Positions 37,375 to 46,303 are shown, numbered from the stretch's first letter. The stretch: 64,000 bases of DNA from Methanospirillum lacunae (GCF_046195335.1 NZ_CP176093.1); one strand, 5' to 3'. The notes: generated from the sequence alone by a model not told the origin. Translations and numbers: made by a program.

Positions 37375-38054
37375 AACTTGTAACTGTTGCAGGTCCTCCT
37401 TCTTCAGGTAAAACATCGGTAATTCTTCATACAATCCGTGAACTTAAAAAAGCAGGAATTTCAGTTGGTGTAATAAAGTTTGACTGTATCTCATCAGGAG
37501 ATGAAGATACATACCAGGCAGCAGGTGTTCCAATACATATAGGCCTTGCCGGAAACCTCTGTCCTGATCACTATTTTGTTTCAAATATTGAGGAATGTGT
37601 ATCCTGGGGACTGAAAGAGAATCTGGATCTTCTGATTACTGAGAGTGCGGGACTCTGTAACAGGTGTTCTCCCCACATTAGAGGCATCCTTGGCATATGC
37701 GTTATTGATACGCTCAGCGGGATTAATACACCGAAAAAAATTGGACCTATGCTGAGACTTTCTGATATGATTGTTATAACCAAAGGGGATATTGTCTCTC
37801 AGGCTGAACGGGAAGTTTTCGCATTTAGAGTCGGCAGAGCAAATCCATCTGCAAAAGTTATAAAAATCAACGGCCTGACTGGTCAGGGAGTCCTTCCATT
37901 GGCAGATGAAATGAAGAATACTCCGGATACCATAACTGTAAATGATTGTTCACTCAGATTTGCGATGCCAGCTGCTCTCTGTTCTTATTGCCTTGGTGAA
38001 ATCAGAATCGGAAGAGACTATCAAATGGGAAACGTAAAGAGGATGGAATTTTGA
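37371..38054 (+). CDS. HypB/CobW-like P-loop GTPase with cysteine pairs (copy 1)
   Basis: The 227-residue GTPase has a P-loop G-P-P-S-S-G-K-T-S (8-16), a Walker B-like strand L-L-I-T-E-S-A-G and a T-K-G-D guanine motif at 137-140. These place it near HypB, UreG and CobW, metal-insertion GTPases. It has two cysteine pairs, Cys96/Cys99 (C-N-R-C-S-P-H) and Cys204/Cys207 (C-S-Y-C), both conserved in the copy at 49477, which could bind a metal. It overlaps its neighbours by four bases on both sides. The target enzyme or complex is unknown; MobB is a less likely alternative. Confidence 0.8.
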   Translation: MKLVTVAGPPSSGKTSVILHTIRELKKAGISVGVIKFDCISSGDEDTYQAAGVPIHIGLAGNLCPDHYFVSNIEECVSWGLKENLDLLITESAGLCNRCSPHIRGILGICVIDTLSGINTPKKIGPMLRLSDMIVITKGDIVSQAEREVFAFRVGRANPSAKVIKINGLTGQGVLPLADEMKNTPDTITVNDCSLRFAMPAALCSYCLGEIRIGRDYQMGNVKRMEF

Positions 38055-38917
38055 GCATTGAGAATACCCATTTGCAAATTCAGGAAGGTCTTTCTGAAGA
38101 TTATAATAATGTAAGACTATTCCCTGAAGTCAAAAATATGACGATAATTGGAGGAACCAACAAATCAGGCGATATTGAACCATACTCCATTTGTTGCCAA
38201 TCCGGTGATATTATCTGTCTGGTTGGGCCAACTGGCTCTGGTAAGAGCAGGATGCTCGGAGATATTGAATCTCTTGCTCAGGGTGATACTCCTTCAGGCA
38301 GAAAAATTTTAATAAATGGTGAAATACCATCATCTTCATTGCGAACCAGTGCGATTGGGTTAATTGCACAATTATCACAACAGATGAACTTTGTTGTGGA
38401 TTTAACAGTGAGAGAATTTATTGCCCTACATGCTGAATCCCGCCTTATTCCTGATCCAGAAAATATCATTGATCTTATTCTGAAGACGGCTAATAATTTA
38501 TCCGGAGAACAGTTTTCACCAGATGTATCTCTTACTCAATTAAGCGGAGGACAATCCAGGGCTCTAATGATTGCTGACACAGCTCTTCTATGCCCATCCC
38601 CTGTTGTTCTTATTGATGAGATAGAGAATGCAGGAGTAAACAGGAAAAACGCATTGGAGTTGCTTGTTAAAGAAGGGAAAATTACATTTGTTGCAACTCA
38701 TGATCCCGTCCTTGCCCTGATGGGTTCACGAAGACTCTTTTTTAAAAATGGTGGGATTGCAGGAATTATTATTCCTGATGAAGAAGAACGGCTTGCCATG
38801 AGATATATTCAAAAGGTCGATGATCAATGGACCTCATGGAGGGATCAGATAAGAAACGGAGGAGTTCTTCATTTGGATGATTCAAAAAAGAAGATATATA
38901 ATCGCTTAATTTTGTAG
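38051..38917 (+). CDS. Soluble ABC ATPase paired with the GTPase (copy 1)
   Basis: The 288-residue ATPase starts with TTG overlapping the GTPase stop. It has Walker A G-P-T-G-S-G-K-S (59-66), signature L-S-G-G-Q-S-R-A-L and Walker B V-V-L-I-D-E-I-E-N-A-G, where the usual D-E-P-T is replaced. The switch histidine lies in A-T-H-D-P. No permease gene lies nearby. Pairing with a metal-type GTPase rather than a membrane subunit is the same in the second copy (48446/49477). ATPases of this kind can drive protein remodelling or metallocentre activation, for example component A2 in methyl-coenzyme M reductase activation; that role here is a hypothesis. Confidence 0.78.
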   Translation: MSIENTHLQIQEGLSEDYNNVRLFPEVKNMTIIGGTNKSGDIEPYSICCQSGDIICLVGPTGSGKSRMLGDIESLAQGDTPSGRKILINGEIPSSSLRTSAIGLIAQLSQQMNFVVDLTVREFIALHAESRLIPDPENIIDLILKTANNLSGEQFSPDVSLTQLSGGQSRALMIADTALLCPSPVVLIDEIENAGVNRKNALELLVKEGKITFVATHDPVLALMGSRRLFFKNGGIAGIIIPDEEERLAMRYIQKVDDQWTSWRDQIRNGGVLHLDDSKKKIYNRLIL

Positions 38918-39667
38918 CTTATCCTTGTGAGATAAGACAAAATCCATGAATGCTGCAGCTTCATCCTTATTAGCAGAATTTGTCAGGGTAGCAATGTAAT
39001 TGTCCATACTATATTCTGGTAATGGTATTGCCTTCAATTCTCCCTGATTTTTCTTCTGCACGTTATAATCTGATGCCCACAAAATAGTTGAATCAGCGGA
39101 GGTATTTTCAACAGCCTCGTAGATTTTATCAATTCCAGACTGGTTTACCACTTCAGGTTGTACCGGTAGTACAGAGAGCAACGAGGTTGCGAGACAACCA
39201 CCAGGCATATGATAATTCACAAGATCTACTGCAGCATACCTGGTTCCATTTAAATCCTGTGTCGACTGGATAGGACTTTTTTGTGAAACAACAAGGTCTG
39301 CTTCAGCGTTATACAGTTTCTCGCTTTTATCAATAAGTCCTTTTTTCTCAAGACTGGACAGTCCTTTCAGGTTGAAGGGTTGGTATTCTTTCTCTATAAC
39401 AACGAGATCTGCAGATGTGTTTCCGCTGGAAAGTTCATCTACAATCTTCTTTCTGCCCTGTACACTGATAATATTGATGATCGTATTGTGATCTTTCCCA
39501 TATTCTTTTGCAATCTCTTTTAACCCTGAATTGAGATCCTGGTCATAGGGAGTCATTATTGTAAGTGTTATAGGAGATGAACTCCCTGCTGCTGAATTAT
39601 CTGCTGCTGCCACTAATCCAATAATACAGGAAAAAAGGATTGTTATCAGAACAACTGTACGAAACAT
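38906..39667 (-). CDS. ModA-like extracellular binding protein
   Basis: The 253 residues comprise a signal peptide (ending near L-V-A-A-A-D) and a PBP fold with T-I-M-T-P-Y-D, V-Q-G-R-K-K-I-V-D-E-L and A-D-L-V-V-I-E-K, like the front half of molybdate- or tungstate-type binding proteins. It is more distant than the protein at 14118 and lacks the A-A-A-S-L motif, so the ligand may differ. Its 3' end overlaps the ATPase gene by 12 bases (convergent). Its start overlaps the end of a small membrane protein gene by 22 bases, suggesting coupling. Confidence 0.75.
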   Translation of the reverse strand: MFRTVVLITILFSCIIGLVAAADNSAAGSSSPITLTIMTPYDQDLNSGLKEIAKEYGKDHNTIINIISVQGRKKIVDELSSGNTSADLVVIEKEYQPFNLKGLSSLEKKGLIDKSEKLYNAEADLVVSQKSPIQSTQDLNGTRYAAVDLVNYHMPGGCLATSLLSVLPVQPEVVNQSGIDKIYEAVENTSADSTILWASDYNVQKKNQGELKAIPLPEYSMDNYIATLTNSANKDEAAAFMDFVLSHKDKLQN

Positions 39668-39831
39668 GGGATTGTCCTGCCAGTGAGGAGTTGAGAGTGT
39701 TTAATCAGCGCCATGATCAGGAGCAATGCTACCCCAAGACCGATACCCATCATCATAAAACCCGGATCGCTATGAGCAACCGGATAAATCGTAGTGACGC
39801 TCATGCCGCCACAAGCATTACCTACACACAT
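39646..39831 (-). CDS. Small membrane protein upstream of the ModA-like gene (61 residues)
   Basis: The product has two cysteines near the start (C-V-G-N-A-C), one membrane helix (G-F-M-M-M-G-I-G-L-G-V-A-L-L-L-I-M) and a short basic tail. It overlaps the start of the ModA-like gene by 22 bases. A TTATTTAATAAATG box lies about 26 bases upstream of the ATG, so a leaderless transcript is plausible. A second ATG at residue 10 is an alternative start. The small size and lack of a known family make this a moderate call; it may help anchor or gate uptake by the coupled binding protein. Confidence 0.5.
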   Translation of the reverse strand: MCVGNACGGMSVTTIYPVAHSDPGFMMMGIGLGVALLLIMALIKHSQLLTGRTIPCFVQLF

Positions 39832-40010
39832 AGTTAACAGATATATAGAGCATTTATTAAATAATAGATGTTTTGTTTGGCAATAATATTATACTTAATT
39901 TATATTTATTTACAAGATCTCTTAATATGACTTGACATATAAGTTATTTACACCATTTCATATGCAACCCTTGAGGATTGATATAGATGCGTGTTGAGGA
40001 CGGTTGAAAG

Positions 40011-41081
40011 ATGAACAAGCAATGGTATAGAGGACTAATTCTGGTTCTCCTTGCATGTTGTGCTATAATATGTGTCAGCCCTGTTTTTGCTGAAAACACT
40101 CGCACAATTACGGACATGGTTGGAAGATCTGTAACGATTCCAACAGAAATTCATTCAATTCTTGGAACAGCACCTCCAACTTCTGAAGCAGTCTACATGA
40201 TTAAGCCTGATGATCTCATTGGGATTAATTTTGATCTAAAGAATTCCTCATATGTTCCAGAAAAGTATAAATCACTGCCCAATGTTGGCGGTCAGCAGAT
40301 GGGGAGTAAACTCAACTATGAGACATTCCAGTCAATGAAACCTGATATTGTTCTCTATGGATTTGATCCTGCAATGGGAGGGAACCAGGCTGATATTGAA
40401 GATGTTCAAACAAGGCTGAACCCAATTCCTGTTGTTGCATGCGCTGACTCAACCAATGCCACAAATTATGGTCCTGAAATAAAATTCCTGGGAACACTCC
40501 TGGGTGCTGAAGACCGTGCTAACTCACTTAATTCATTCTATGATAATCTCTATAAGAAGGTCACTACTACAGTTGCCTCTATTCCAGATGATCAGAAGAA
40601 GAAGGTGTATTATGCAGAAGGTCCTGACGGATTAAAGACCGATCCGGCAAGTTCACCACACGGACAGTTGATTGCAGTCTGTGGAGGTAATAATGTAGCC
40701 GAGGTTAGTCAGGGTAGCAGCGGGGGAATGTCCCCTGTTTCAATGGAACAGGTTGTATCATGGAATCCTGATGTGATTGTTGCCGGAGACAAGAAATTCT
40801 ACAAATCTGTCATGACTGATCCAAACTGGAAGGATATTAAGGCAGTAAAGGATAAGCAGGTCTACCTTATACCGAACCAGCCATTTGGATGGATTGACCG
40901 CCCACCGGGTGCAAACCGTATCATTGGTATCCCATGGCTGGCAAAGGTAATATATCCAGAGAAATTTACAGATATTGATCTGAACTCTTTGATAAAGGAA
41001 TACTACACGAAGTACCTGAACTATGATATTACTGACACTGAAGTCAATACTATTATCACATATTCAGGATTAACCGCGTAA
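40011..41081 (+). CDS. Peripla_BP_2 substrate-binding protein, R-P-P group (copy 3)
   Basis: The 356 residues have a signal peptide ending near P-V-F-A-E, then T-I-T-D-M-V-G-R-S-V-T-I-P. The C-terminal lobe carries K-V-Y-Y-A-E-G-P-D-G-L-K-T-D, E-Q-V-V-S-W-N-P-D-V-I-V and W-I-D-R-P-P-G-A-N. It is very close to the 34615 protein and to 51425. GAGGACGG lies upstream of the ATG. It is followed by a T-rich terminator and then a methyltransferase/binding-protein pair. The ligand is presumably a metal complex or corrinoid by family; the exact molecule is unknown. Confidence 0.88.
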   Translation: MNKQWYRGLILVLLACCAIICVSPVFAENTRTITDMVGRSVTIPTEIHSILGTAPPTSEAVYMIKPDDLIGINFDLKNSSYVPEKYKSLPNVGGQQMGSKLNYETFQSMKPDIVLYGFDPAMGGNQADIEDVQTRLNPIPVVACADSTNATNYGPEIKFLGTLLGAEDRANSLNSFYDNLYKKVTTTVASIPDDQKKKVYYAEGPDGLKTDPASSPHGQLIAVCGGNNVAEVSQGSSGGMSPVSMEQVVSWNPDVIVAGDKKFYKSVMTDPNWKDIKAVKDKQVYLIPNQPFGWIDRPPGANRIIGIPWLAKVIYPEKFTDIDLNSLIKEYYTKYLNYDITDTEVNTIITYSGLTA

Positions 41082-41083
41082 TT

Positions 41084-41108
41084 TCCCCTATTTATTTTTT
41101 ACTTTTTT
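41084..41108 (+). terminator. T-rich terminator after the 40011 binding protein
   Basis: Two T-runs (in CTATTTATTTTTTACTTTTTTG) follow the stop within 25 bases, without a strong hairpin. This is the usual look of an archaeal terminator. The next gene has its own upstream region of about 130 bases. Confidence 0.4.
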
Positions 41109-41238
41109 GTTCTACAATAGTATCTGATCTCTTTTGTAGTCTTTTGATATTGACTTTAATTAATGTTCACTTAAATTACATACATTAATGAATAAATAGT
41201 TCAAAAATATTTTACCCCAGAAAAGGAGTTTGTGAGCG

Positions 41239-42069
41239 GTGAAAATTAACGATATCGATTGGGAGGAAATGTGGAAAGAAACCCAGGCTCATGCAAATCC
41301 ATCCAAACCAAGTGAGCATTCAGAAATTGAGCGATATGATTGTATTGCTCCCCTTTTTAAAGAATGGATGACAATCGATGACTATCCATTAAAAGTATTA
41401 GAGAGCATACATCTTGAACCTGAATGGTCAGTTCTTGATATTGGATGCGGAACAGGTGCTATTGCCATTCCGATTGCAAAGACTGTAAAATCTGTAACAG
41501 GTATTGATTTTTCTCCTAAAATGCTTGAGATAATCAGATCTGATGCTGAGAAACAATCGATCTCCAACCTTGATACAAAATATGTATCCTGGGATGATGC
41601 TCGTATTGGAGTAGATATCGAGCCTCATGATGCTGTTATTATGTCCAGAGCAATATCCCGGACGATGAACCTTTCAGAAACTCTGAAAAAGGTCAATCAG
41701 GCAGCAATCCAGTCTGCATATGTAACAGCTTGGGGAGGGGGAGAACGAAGGATCAATAAGGAAATCATGGCTGCTCTTGGTTTAGAATACCATAATAGTC
41801 CTGATTACCTCTATGTCTTCAACATTCTAGCCCAAATGGGAATTCAGCCTAATGTCAAGCATTTAATGTGTTCTAGCAGGGTTACGTACCATACTATTTC
41901 ACAGGCACTTAGCAGTTATCAGTTACTGTATCACCTCAATCCAGAGCAGATGAAAGTTGTACAACCAGTTATTGAAAAAAATCTGGTCAAATGTGAAAAT
42001 GGATTATTACAAGCTCCTGATGATAAACCGGTATGGTCCTTGATCTGGTGGGAAAAATCTAAATTGTGA
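41239..42069 (+). CDS. Class I SAM methyltransferase with C-terminal accessory domain (copy 3), coupled to a binding protein
   Basis: The 276-residue protein starts at a GTG and begins I-N-D-I-D-W-E-E-M-W-K-E. The SAM motif V-L-D-I-G-C-G-T-G is at residues 65-73, followed by S-R-A-I-S-R-T and the accessory domain with F-N-I-L-A-Q-M-G-I and a W-W-E-K-S end. It is nearest to the copy at 21869. Its stop overlaps the start of a secreted metal-complex binding protein (GTGA), a strong sign that the methyltransferase acts on, or makes, the ligand of that protein. The substrate is not known. Confidence 0.82.
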   Translation: MKINDIDWEEMWKETQAHANPSKPSEHSEIERYDCIAPLFKEWMTIDDYPLKVLESIHLEPEWSVLDIGCGTGAIAIPIAKTVKSVTGIDFSPKMLEIIRSDAEKQSISNLDTKYVSWDDARIGVDIEPHDAVIMSRAISRTMNLSETLKKVNQAAIQSAYVTAWGGGERRINKEIMAALGLEYHNSPDYLYVFNILAQMGIQPNVKHLMCSSRVTYHTISQALSSYQLLYHLNPEQMKVVQPVIEKNLVKCENGLLQAPDDKPVWSLIWWEKSKL

Positions 42070-43214
42070 GAACTATGAAAACAATCAAATTACCTCAGCT
42101 TTGGAAAATCTTGTTTGTGATATGCCTTATTACAGGAGTCATTTCAGTAATTCCGGTCTCATTCGCAGATCAAACCACTAATCAGAGTACTCATACAGTC
42201 ACCGATATGGCAGGCCGAACCGTAACGCTGCCAGCATCGATAGACAATATTCTGGCATTATATGGACCTGCTTATGAAAAAATTGTCATCTTAGATGCAG
42301 AAGACAAAATAGGCATGTGTGCAGATTATCACAAAACGCATGCTTCGTGGGCTCATGTCATATATAAACACCTTGATTCCTTACCTTCATTCAGTAATCC
42401 ATCTAATCCAAATGTCGAAGATATTTTAAAAGAAAATCCGGATGTAGTTTTCTACTTTGGAAATGATAAAAATACCCAGAAGATGGAGAGTCTGGGTATC
42501 CCGGTGGTTTGCTCTACAGGAAATACTACAAAACTGGAATCTTTAAAGGATTCACTCAGGCTGTATGGAAAAGTATTAGGATCTGAAGCTACGGAGCGAG
42601 CCGAAGAGTATTGTACATACTTTGATGAAAAATTAAAGAATGTTCTCTCAAAAACATCATCAATAGCAGATAAAGACAAACCAAAGGTCTATGTTACCAG
42701 TGGTATACCACTTCGGACAAGATCAATAAACTCAGTGATGGGTGATACAGTCACCAAAGCAGGAGGAGATTACGTAGCTAAGGATATTGTGAATGCAACT
42801 GCAACAATAAATCCTGAACAACTCGTTGCCTGGAATCCGGATATTATTATTATTGATCATGCACCAGATCTGCCTGACCCAAGCGCCAGTTCAACATCGA
42901 ACACTCCTAATGCCCAGGCTGTAAAAGAAGAATTTATGTCAAAACCTGAGTTTCAGAATATCAACGCTGTGAAGAATAAGCAGGTATATATCTGTCCAAT
43001 GGGTGCTTTCTTCTGGGATGCAGGTCAGCAGGGAATATTGCAACTTGAATGGATGGCTCAGATTTTCCATCCCGAACTCTTCAAGGATCTGGATATGAGT
43101 AAGGAAGTAAAAGAGTTTTATTCAAAATTCTTCAACTACGATCTTAGTGATGATCAGCTCACCAGGATTATGAACCATGAACTTCCGGAGAATGCTAAAG
43201 ATTTCGGATATTAA
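42066..43214 (+). CDS. Peripla_BP_2 substrate-binding protein (copy 4), coupled to a methyltransferase
   Basis: The frame opens at a GTG overlapping the methyltransferase stop; an ATG three codons later (42075) may be the real start. The signal peptide ends near V-S-F-A-D. The mature protein has T-V-T-D-M-A-G-R-T-V-T-L-P, A-W-N-P-D-I-I-I-I-D and F-F-W-D-A-G-Q-Q-G in place of the R-P-P motif, making it closer to the 53820 copy. About 375 residues is normal for the family. It is the second gene of a tight two-gene unit and is followed by a run of T. Confidence 0.87.
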   Translation: MRTMKTIKLPQLWKILFVICLITGVISVIPVSFADQTTNQSTHTVTDMAGRTVTLPASIDNILALYGPAYEKIVILDAEDKIGMCADYHKTHASWAHVIYKHLDSLPSFSNPSNPNVEDILKENPDVVFYFGNDKNTQKMESLGIPVVCSTGNTTKLESLKDSLRLYGKVLGSEATERAEEYCTYFDEKLKNVLSKTSSIADKDKPKVYVTSGIPLRTRSINSVMGDTVTKAGGDYVAKDIVNATATINPEQLVAWNPDIIIIDHAPDLPDPSASSTSNTPNAQAVKEEFMSKPEFQNINAVKNKQVYICPMGAFFWDAGQQGILQLEWMAQIFHPELFKDLDMSKEVKEFYSKFFNYDLSDDQLTRIMNHELPENAKDFGY

Positions 43215-43479
43215 TCCTTTTTTTTCTGGTATAATACCATTATTCATCAGGGTGAGCAACTATCCCCAGAAATGAATAAGCAAAGATGAGAATTTGCACA
43301 AACGGTTTTATCTGTAGGTTTACTATCCTCTATCGTACTGAATGTCTGAAACCTCAGTGGTATAATAATGGGTAAAGGAGGTAATATTCCGGATTATTGA
43401 AGATTCTCTACACCTCAAAAAAATTAACACAAGAATTAGAAAGATACTGTTAAAAAAGGGGACGGAAAAAGTCCAAATT
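43215..43479. other. Intergenic region with a T-run terminator
   Basis: A T-run immediately after 43214 probably ends the upstream operon. The rest is AT-rich with only trivial open frames; no gene is supported before the decayed binding-protein sequence that begins near 43480. Confidence 0.4.
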
Positions 43480-43995
43480 ACGGTGTTCTGTTAATAATAC
43501 CTTTAGGTTGTTCTTCAGATAATTTATAACCAAAGAACTTAATTTATAAATCCTGTGTATCTTGAATAAGATCTGATTCAGAGACGTTATCAGGATGTAA
43601 CTTTGTTGCAGCCCATTCAGATAATAGAGGTAATTCTGTATCTGATGTTCAGGTCGCCAGCCCAGCAGGACAGACTTAAATCTTATTATTCTTTACTGTA
43701 TTATATTGCTGAACTGTAAATTTTCTTTACGGTATGGAATATCACTTGCATCTTTCACAACGATTATATCAGGATTCTATTTCTGGATCTCTTCAATATT
43801 TCCCTCATACCGGACACTAACCCCGCTAAACCCGCCTTTGATATTTGATCCATCAAAGGCATCCAGTCCACCTGCCGGAACAACCCATCCACTGGAGTTG
43901 AATACAGCAAGGGATGTAGCCTATATGTATAGTACTTTCTGTTTTTTATTATCCGGAACAGATCCAATTAGATCTTACATTGACAATCATGACAT
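43480..43995 (-). pseudogene. Decayed Peripla_BP_2 binding-protein gene (C-terminal half)
   Basis: Read on the minus strand, 43995 to 43680 encodes S-V-P-D-N-K-K-Q-K-V-L-Y-I, then A-G-G-L-D-A-F-D-G and N-I-E-E-I-Q-K followed by a TAG and N-P-D-I-I-V-V. These match the C-terminal lobe of the intact copies (for example E-D-I-I-S-W-N-P-D-V-I-I-V), with the conserved Trp codon turned into TAG. After a frameshift, about 43640-43480 encodes L-L-S-E-W-A-A-T-K-L-H-P-D and F-F-G-Y-K-L-S-E-E-Q, the usual end of the family. Another TAG and a TAA also interrupt it. The N-terminal half is gone; the MoeA-like gene ends at 44021. Confidence 0.75.
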
Positions 43996-44020
43996 TATAA
44001 TATCCAATGCTAAATATTCA

Positions 44021-45211
44021 TCACGATGATTCCGATCTAATCATAAGAACCTGAACATTGGTTCCGGATTCAATGGTTGGAGTACCACTCGGAATATGAA
44101 TAATTGCATTAGCCCTGACTCCCATCATCTGGCCAAATCTCCGTTCAACCGGAGTTATCAACATCTTTCCTTCATGCTGATGGGCTGAGACTAAGAGAAA
44201 CATATCAAATCCTCCATATGATGATACAGGAGCAGTTAATTCACCATTGACAAACGTACCTTCCGGAATTGGTGCACCCCACTGTCTAAGCAAGGGATAT
44301 ACAAGTTTGTATAAAATGATCAAAGCCCCAATCGAAGGGCCAGGCATCCCAAATACCGGATTTCCGTTAACATTCGCTAATGATACCGGTTTTCCCGGTG
44401 CCATCGATACTCCATGAAACAGAAGAATTCCTGAATTGTTTAAGGCATCAGCAGTGAAATCCTTTGAACCTGCAGATGAACCACCAAAAAGCAGAACCAT
44501 ATCACAGGTTTCACTTAAACGTAATAGTTCTTCTGATATTGCATCCAAATCATCGGGAATGACCGGAGCAATTACCGGCGTGATTCCAAATTGTTTGAGA
44601 TAAGCAGCAATAACATAGGAATTACTATCCACAATCTGACCAAACAACGGGTTTTTATCAGGTGGGACAATCTCATCTCCGGTGGCAATAATCCCGATTT
44701 TCCAGCTTTTTACACTGACTTCCCTGATTCCGTAGGTAAGGAGGGCACCAATATCATAAGGGATGAAAAGATGTCCAGCCTCCATGACCAGATCTCCTTT
44801 TTCAACATCTGAACCTGCCGGGATTGTATTTTGATATGGTGTTACCTGAATATGGATTCGATATCGGCCTTTTGAAATGTGTATAACCTCTTCCATTGGA
44901 ACGACAGCATCAAAGCCATCAGGGAGAGGCAATCCGGTATTTACTCTTGGAGCATTCACTTCTACTGGTGTTTCCTTTGTGGCTCCGGTTGTTTGTGAGC
45001 TCACGACTGCTATCCCGTCAGGTCCTGATAAAAGATGAGGGGGGTTCGTTCTGTTTGAATAAACTGGTGACGCTAGAATTCTGCCGGGAATATCTATTGC
45101 TTTAATCGTCTCCTGTGAACCAAGCTTTGGAAATGTCTCGAGCATCATTGTTACTGCCTGTGACATTGGCATAAGTTTTGAATGATCAAATGTACGTGGA
45201 ATGCAAATCAC
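44021..45211 (-). CDS. MoeA-like molybdopterin molybdenumtransferase (copy 1)
   Basis: MoeA inserts molybdate or tungstate into adenylated molybdopterin. The 396-residue protein has the domain order and main blocks (R-V-N-T-G-L-P-L-P-D-G-F-D-A-V, I-A-T-G-D-E-I, F-G-G-S-S-A-G-S-K-D, P-G-K-P-V-S-L). It differs from standard MoeA in two hallmark places. M-D-G-Y-A-V is P-D-G-I-A-V here, keeping the aspartate, and G-L-P-G-N-P is G-M-P-G-P-S. The copy at 61324 shares both changes, so they form a divergent subgroup. The GTG start lies inside GAGGTGATT, so the ribosome site overlaps the start or the message is leaderless. Exact role is uncertain. Confidence 0.8.
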   Translation of the reverse strand: MICIPRTFDHSKLMPMSQAVTMMLETFPKLGSQETIKAIDIPGRILASPVYSNRTNPPHLLSGPDGIAVVSSQTTGATKETPVEVNAPRVNTGLPLPDGFDAVVPMEEVIHISKGRYRIHIQVTPYQNTIPAGSDVEKGDLVMEAGHLFIPYDIGALLTYGIREVSVKSWKIGIIATGDEIVPPDKNPLFGQIVDSNSYVIAAYLKQFGITPVIAPVIPDDLDAISEELLRLSETCDMVLLFGGSSAGSKDFTADALNNSGILLFHGVSMAPGKPVSLANVNGNPVFGMPGPSIGALIILYKLVYPLLRQWGAPIPEGTFVNGELTAPVSSYGGFDMFLLVSAHQHEGKMLITPVERRFGQMMGVRANAIIHIPSGTPTIESGTNVQVLMIRSESS

Positions 45212-45439
45212 CTCAATGTAAAGGAACAGTTAATAAATCATCATAATATTTGAAGACCTGTTTCACTGTACAAACTCTAAAGATAAATATAAACTTCAAT
45301 AAGTATCAATATGCCGAGTTGAAATTCAGAGCAGGACAATATGTAGTTGATAATAAAGTTGCAATAATCTTTCATAGTATTGAAAGATAAAAAAGACACA
45401 ACATTTGCTAACTGAAATCATCTGAAAAAATAATCCAGA

Positions 45440-46303
45440 TTATTTTTGAATCTGCCAGACCATAGAACCACTAAACATCTCATAATCAGAATTTGACATT
45501 CCATTTTTAGACATCTTTTTATAATATTCTTGTATCTGGTGTTTCATATCTTCTGACAAATCCCTTCTCGTCTTCAGGGAGTCAATAGTCTTTTCTGCTG
45601 CCTCTGACCAGGGTTCCTCATATTTCATGTTTCTATGAGCAAACCTTACAATTGGATGAATACCAAGTGAATAAAGGTACATAAACGGGTAGATAAATGC
45701 AGAAGCAAAGGAGTTCATTTCAGGCACTTCTTTCAGGATCTGAACATACACTTCTGCTGGGATTTTTGGCGGATCTTTGCGGATAAACCCACTAAAATAA
45801 CAATAATCACGAGAACAGGCAACCATGCGGTTAAATGATTCAACATCTCTGATACTGGGTGTTTTTGATGCAATTACCAGATCAAAAGAATTGCGCAAAC
45901 CCAGTTTGTCAATATCAACCGTCCACCATGATGTCTCTATGGTTTTAATAGACAGGCCCTTTTGTTCAGCAGTCTCACTGAGTCGCTCAAGCATTCCATG
46001 CGAGATATCCAGTGCAGTAACATGAGCACCAGCCTGAGCTAACGGAAGCGAAAGAGATCCCGGCCCGCATCCGATATCAAGTACTGTGGCCCCTTTTGGC
46101 GTGAAACCGGCTTCTTCTAAAATATCAAAAAACTCTTTATTCTTTTTCTTCTGCCTGTCTTCATCACCATCTTTTCCAAAATTATGTGATCGTTTATTCC
46201 AGATATCAGCCTGAATGTCGTCTGAAATTGAATCCAGAGTCAGCAGAGATGATGTCCAGCATTCGGTCCAATATTGGATAATTTCAGTTTGATCTTGGTC
46301 CAT
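45440..46303 (-). CDS. Class I SAM methyltransferase with C-terminal accessory domain (copy 4)
   Basis: The SAM motif is V-L-D-I-G-C-G-P-G, followed by A-L-D-I-S and a conserved S-W-W-T-V-D segment. The C-terminal domain (M-Y-L-Y-S-L-G-I-H-P) parallels that of the tandem neighbour at 46329, with S-W-D-E-I-D and M-Y-L-Y-L-Q-G-Y-H-P there. The two arose by duplication and lie 25 bases apart on the same strand. I chose ATG at 46303 (287 residues) because GAGTGA precedes it; a GTG at 46315 is possible. It sits downstream of the DUF364-ATPase-GTPase locus. The substrate is unknown. Confidence 0.78.
   Translation of the reverse strand: MDQDQTEIIQYWTECWTSSLLTLDSISDDIQADIWNKRSHNFGKDGDEDRQKKKNKEFFDILEEAGFTPKGATVLDIGCGPGSLSLPLAQAGAHVTALDISHGMLERLSETAEQKGLSIKTIETSWWTVDIDKLGLRNSFDLVIASKTPSIRDVESFNRMVACSRDYCYFSGFIRKDPPKIPAEVYVQILKEVPEMNSFASAFIYPFMYLYSLGIHPIVRFAHRNMKYEEPWSEAAEKTIDSLKTRRDLSEDMKHQIQEYYKKMSKNGMSNSDYEMFSGSMVWQIQK

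Noticed and set aside
43480..43995. Pyrrolysine read-through of the TAG codons in the dead binding-protein gene
   Set aside because: A TAA and a frameshift also interrupt the sequence, the N-terminal half is missing, and no pyrrolysine genes are seen.
43706..44029. Plus-strand open frame of 107 codons upstream of the MoeA-like stop
   Set aside because: The opposite strand carries recognisable decayed binding-protein sequence, so this frame is its antisense shadow.
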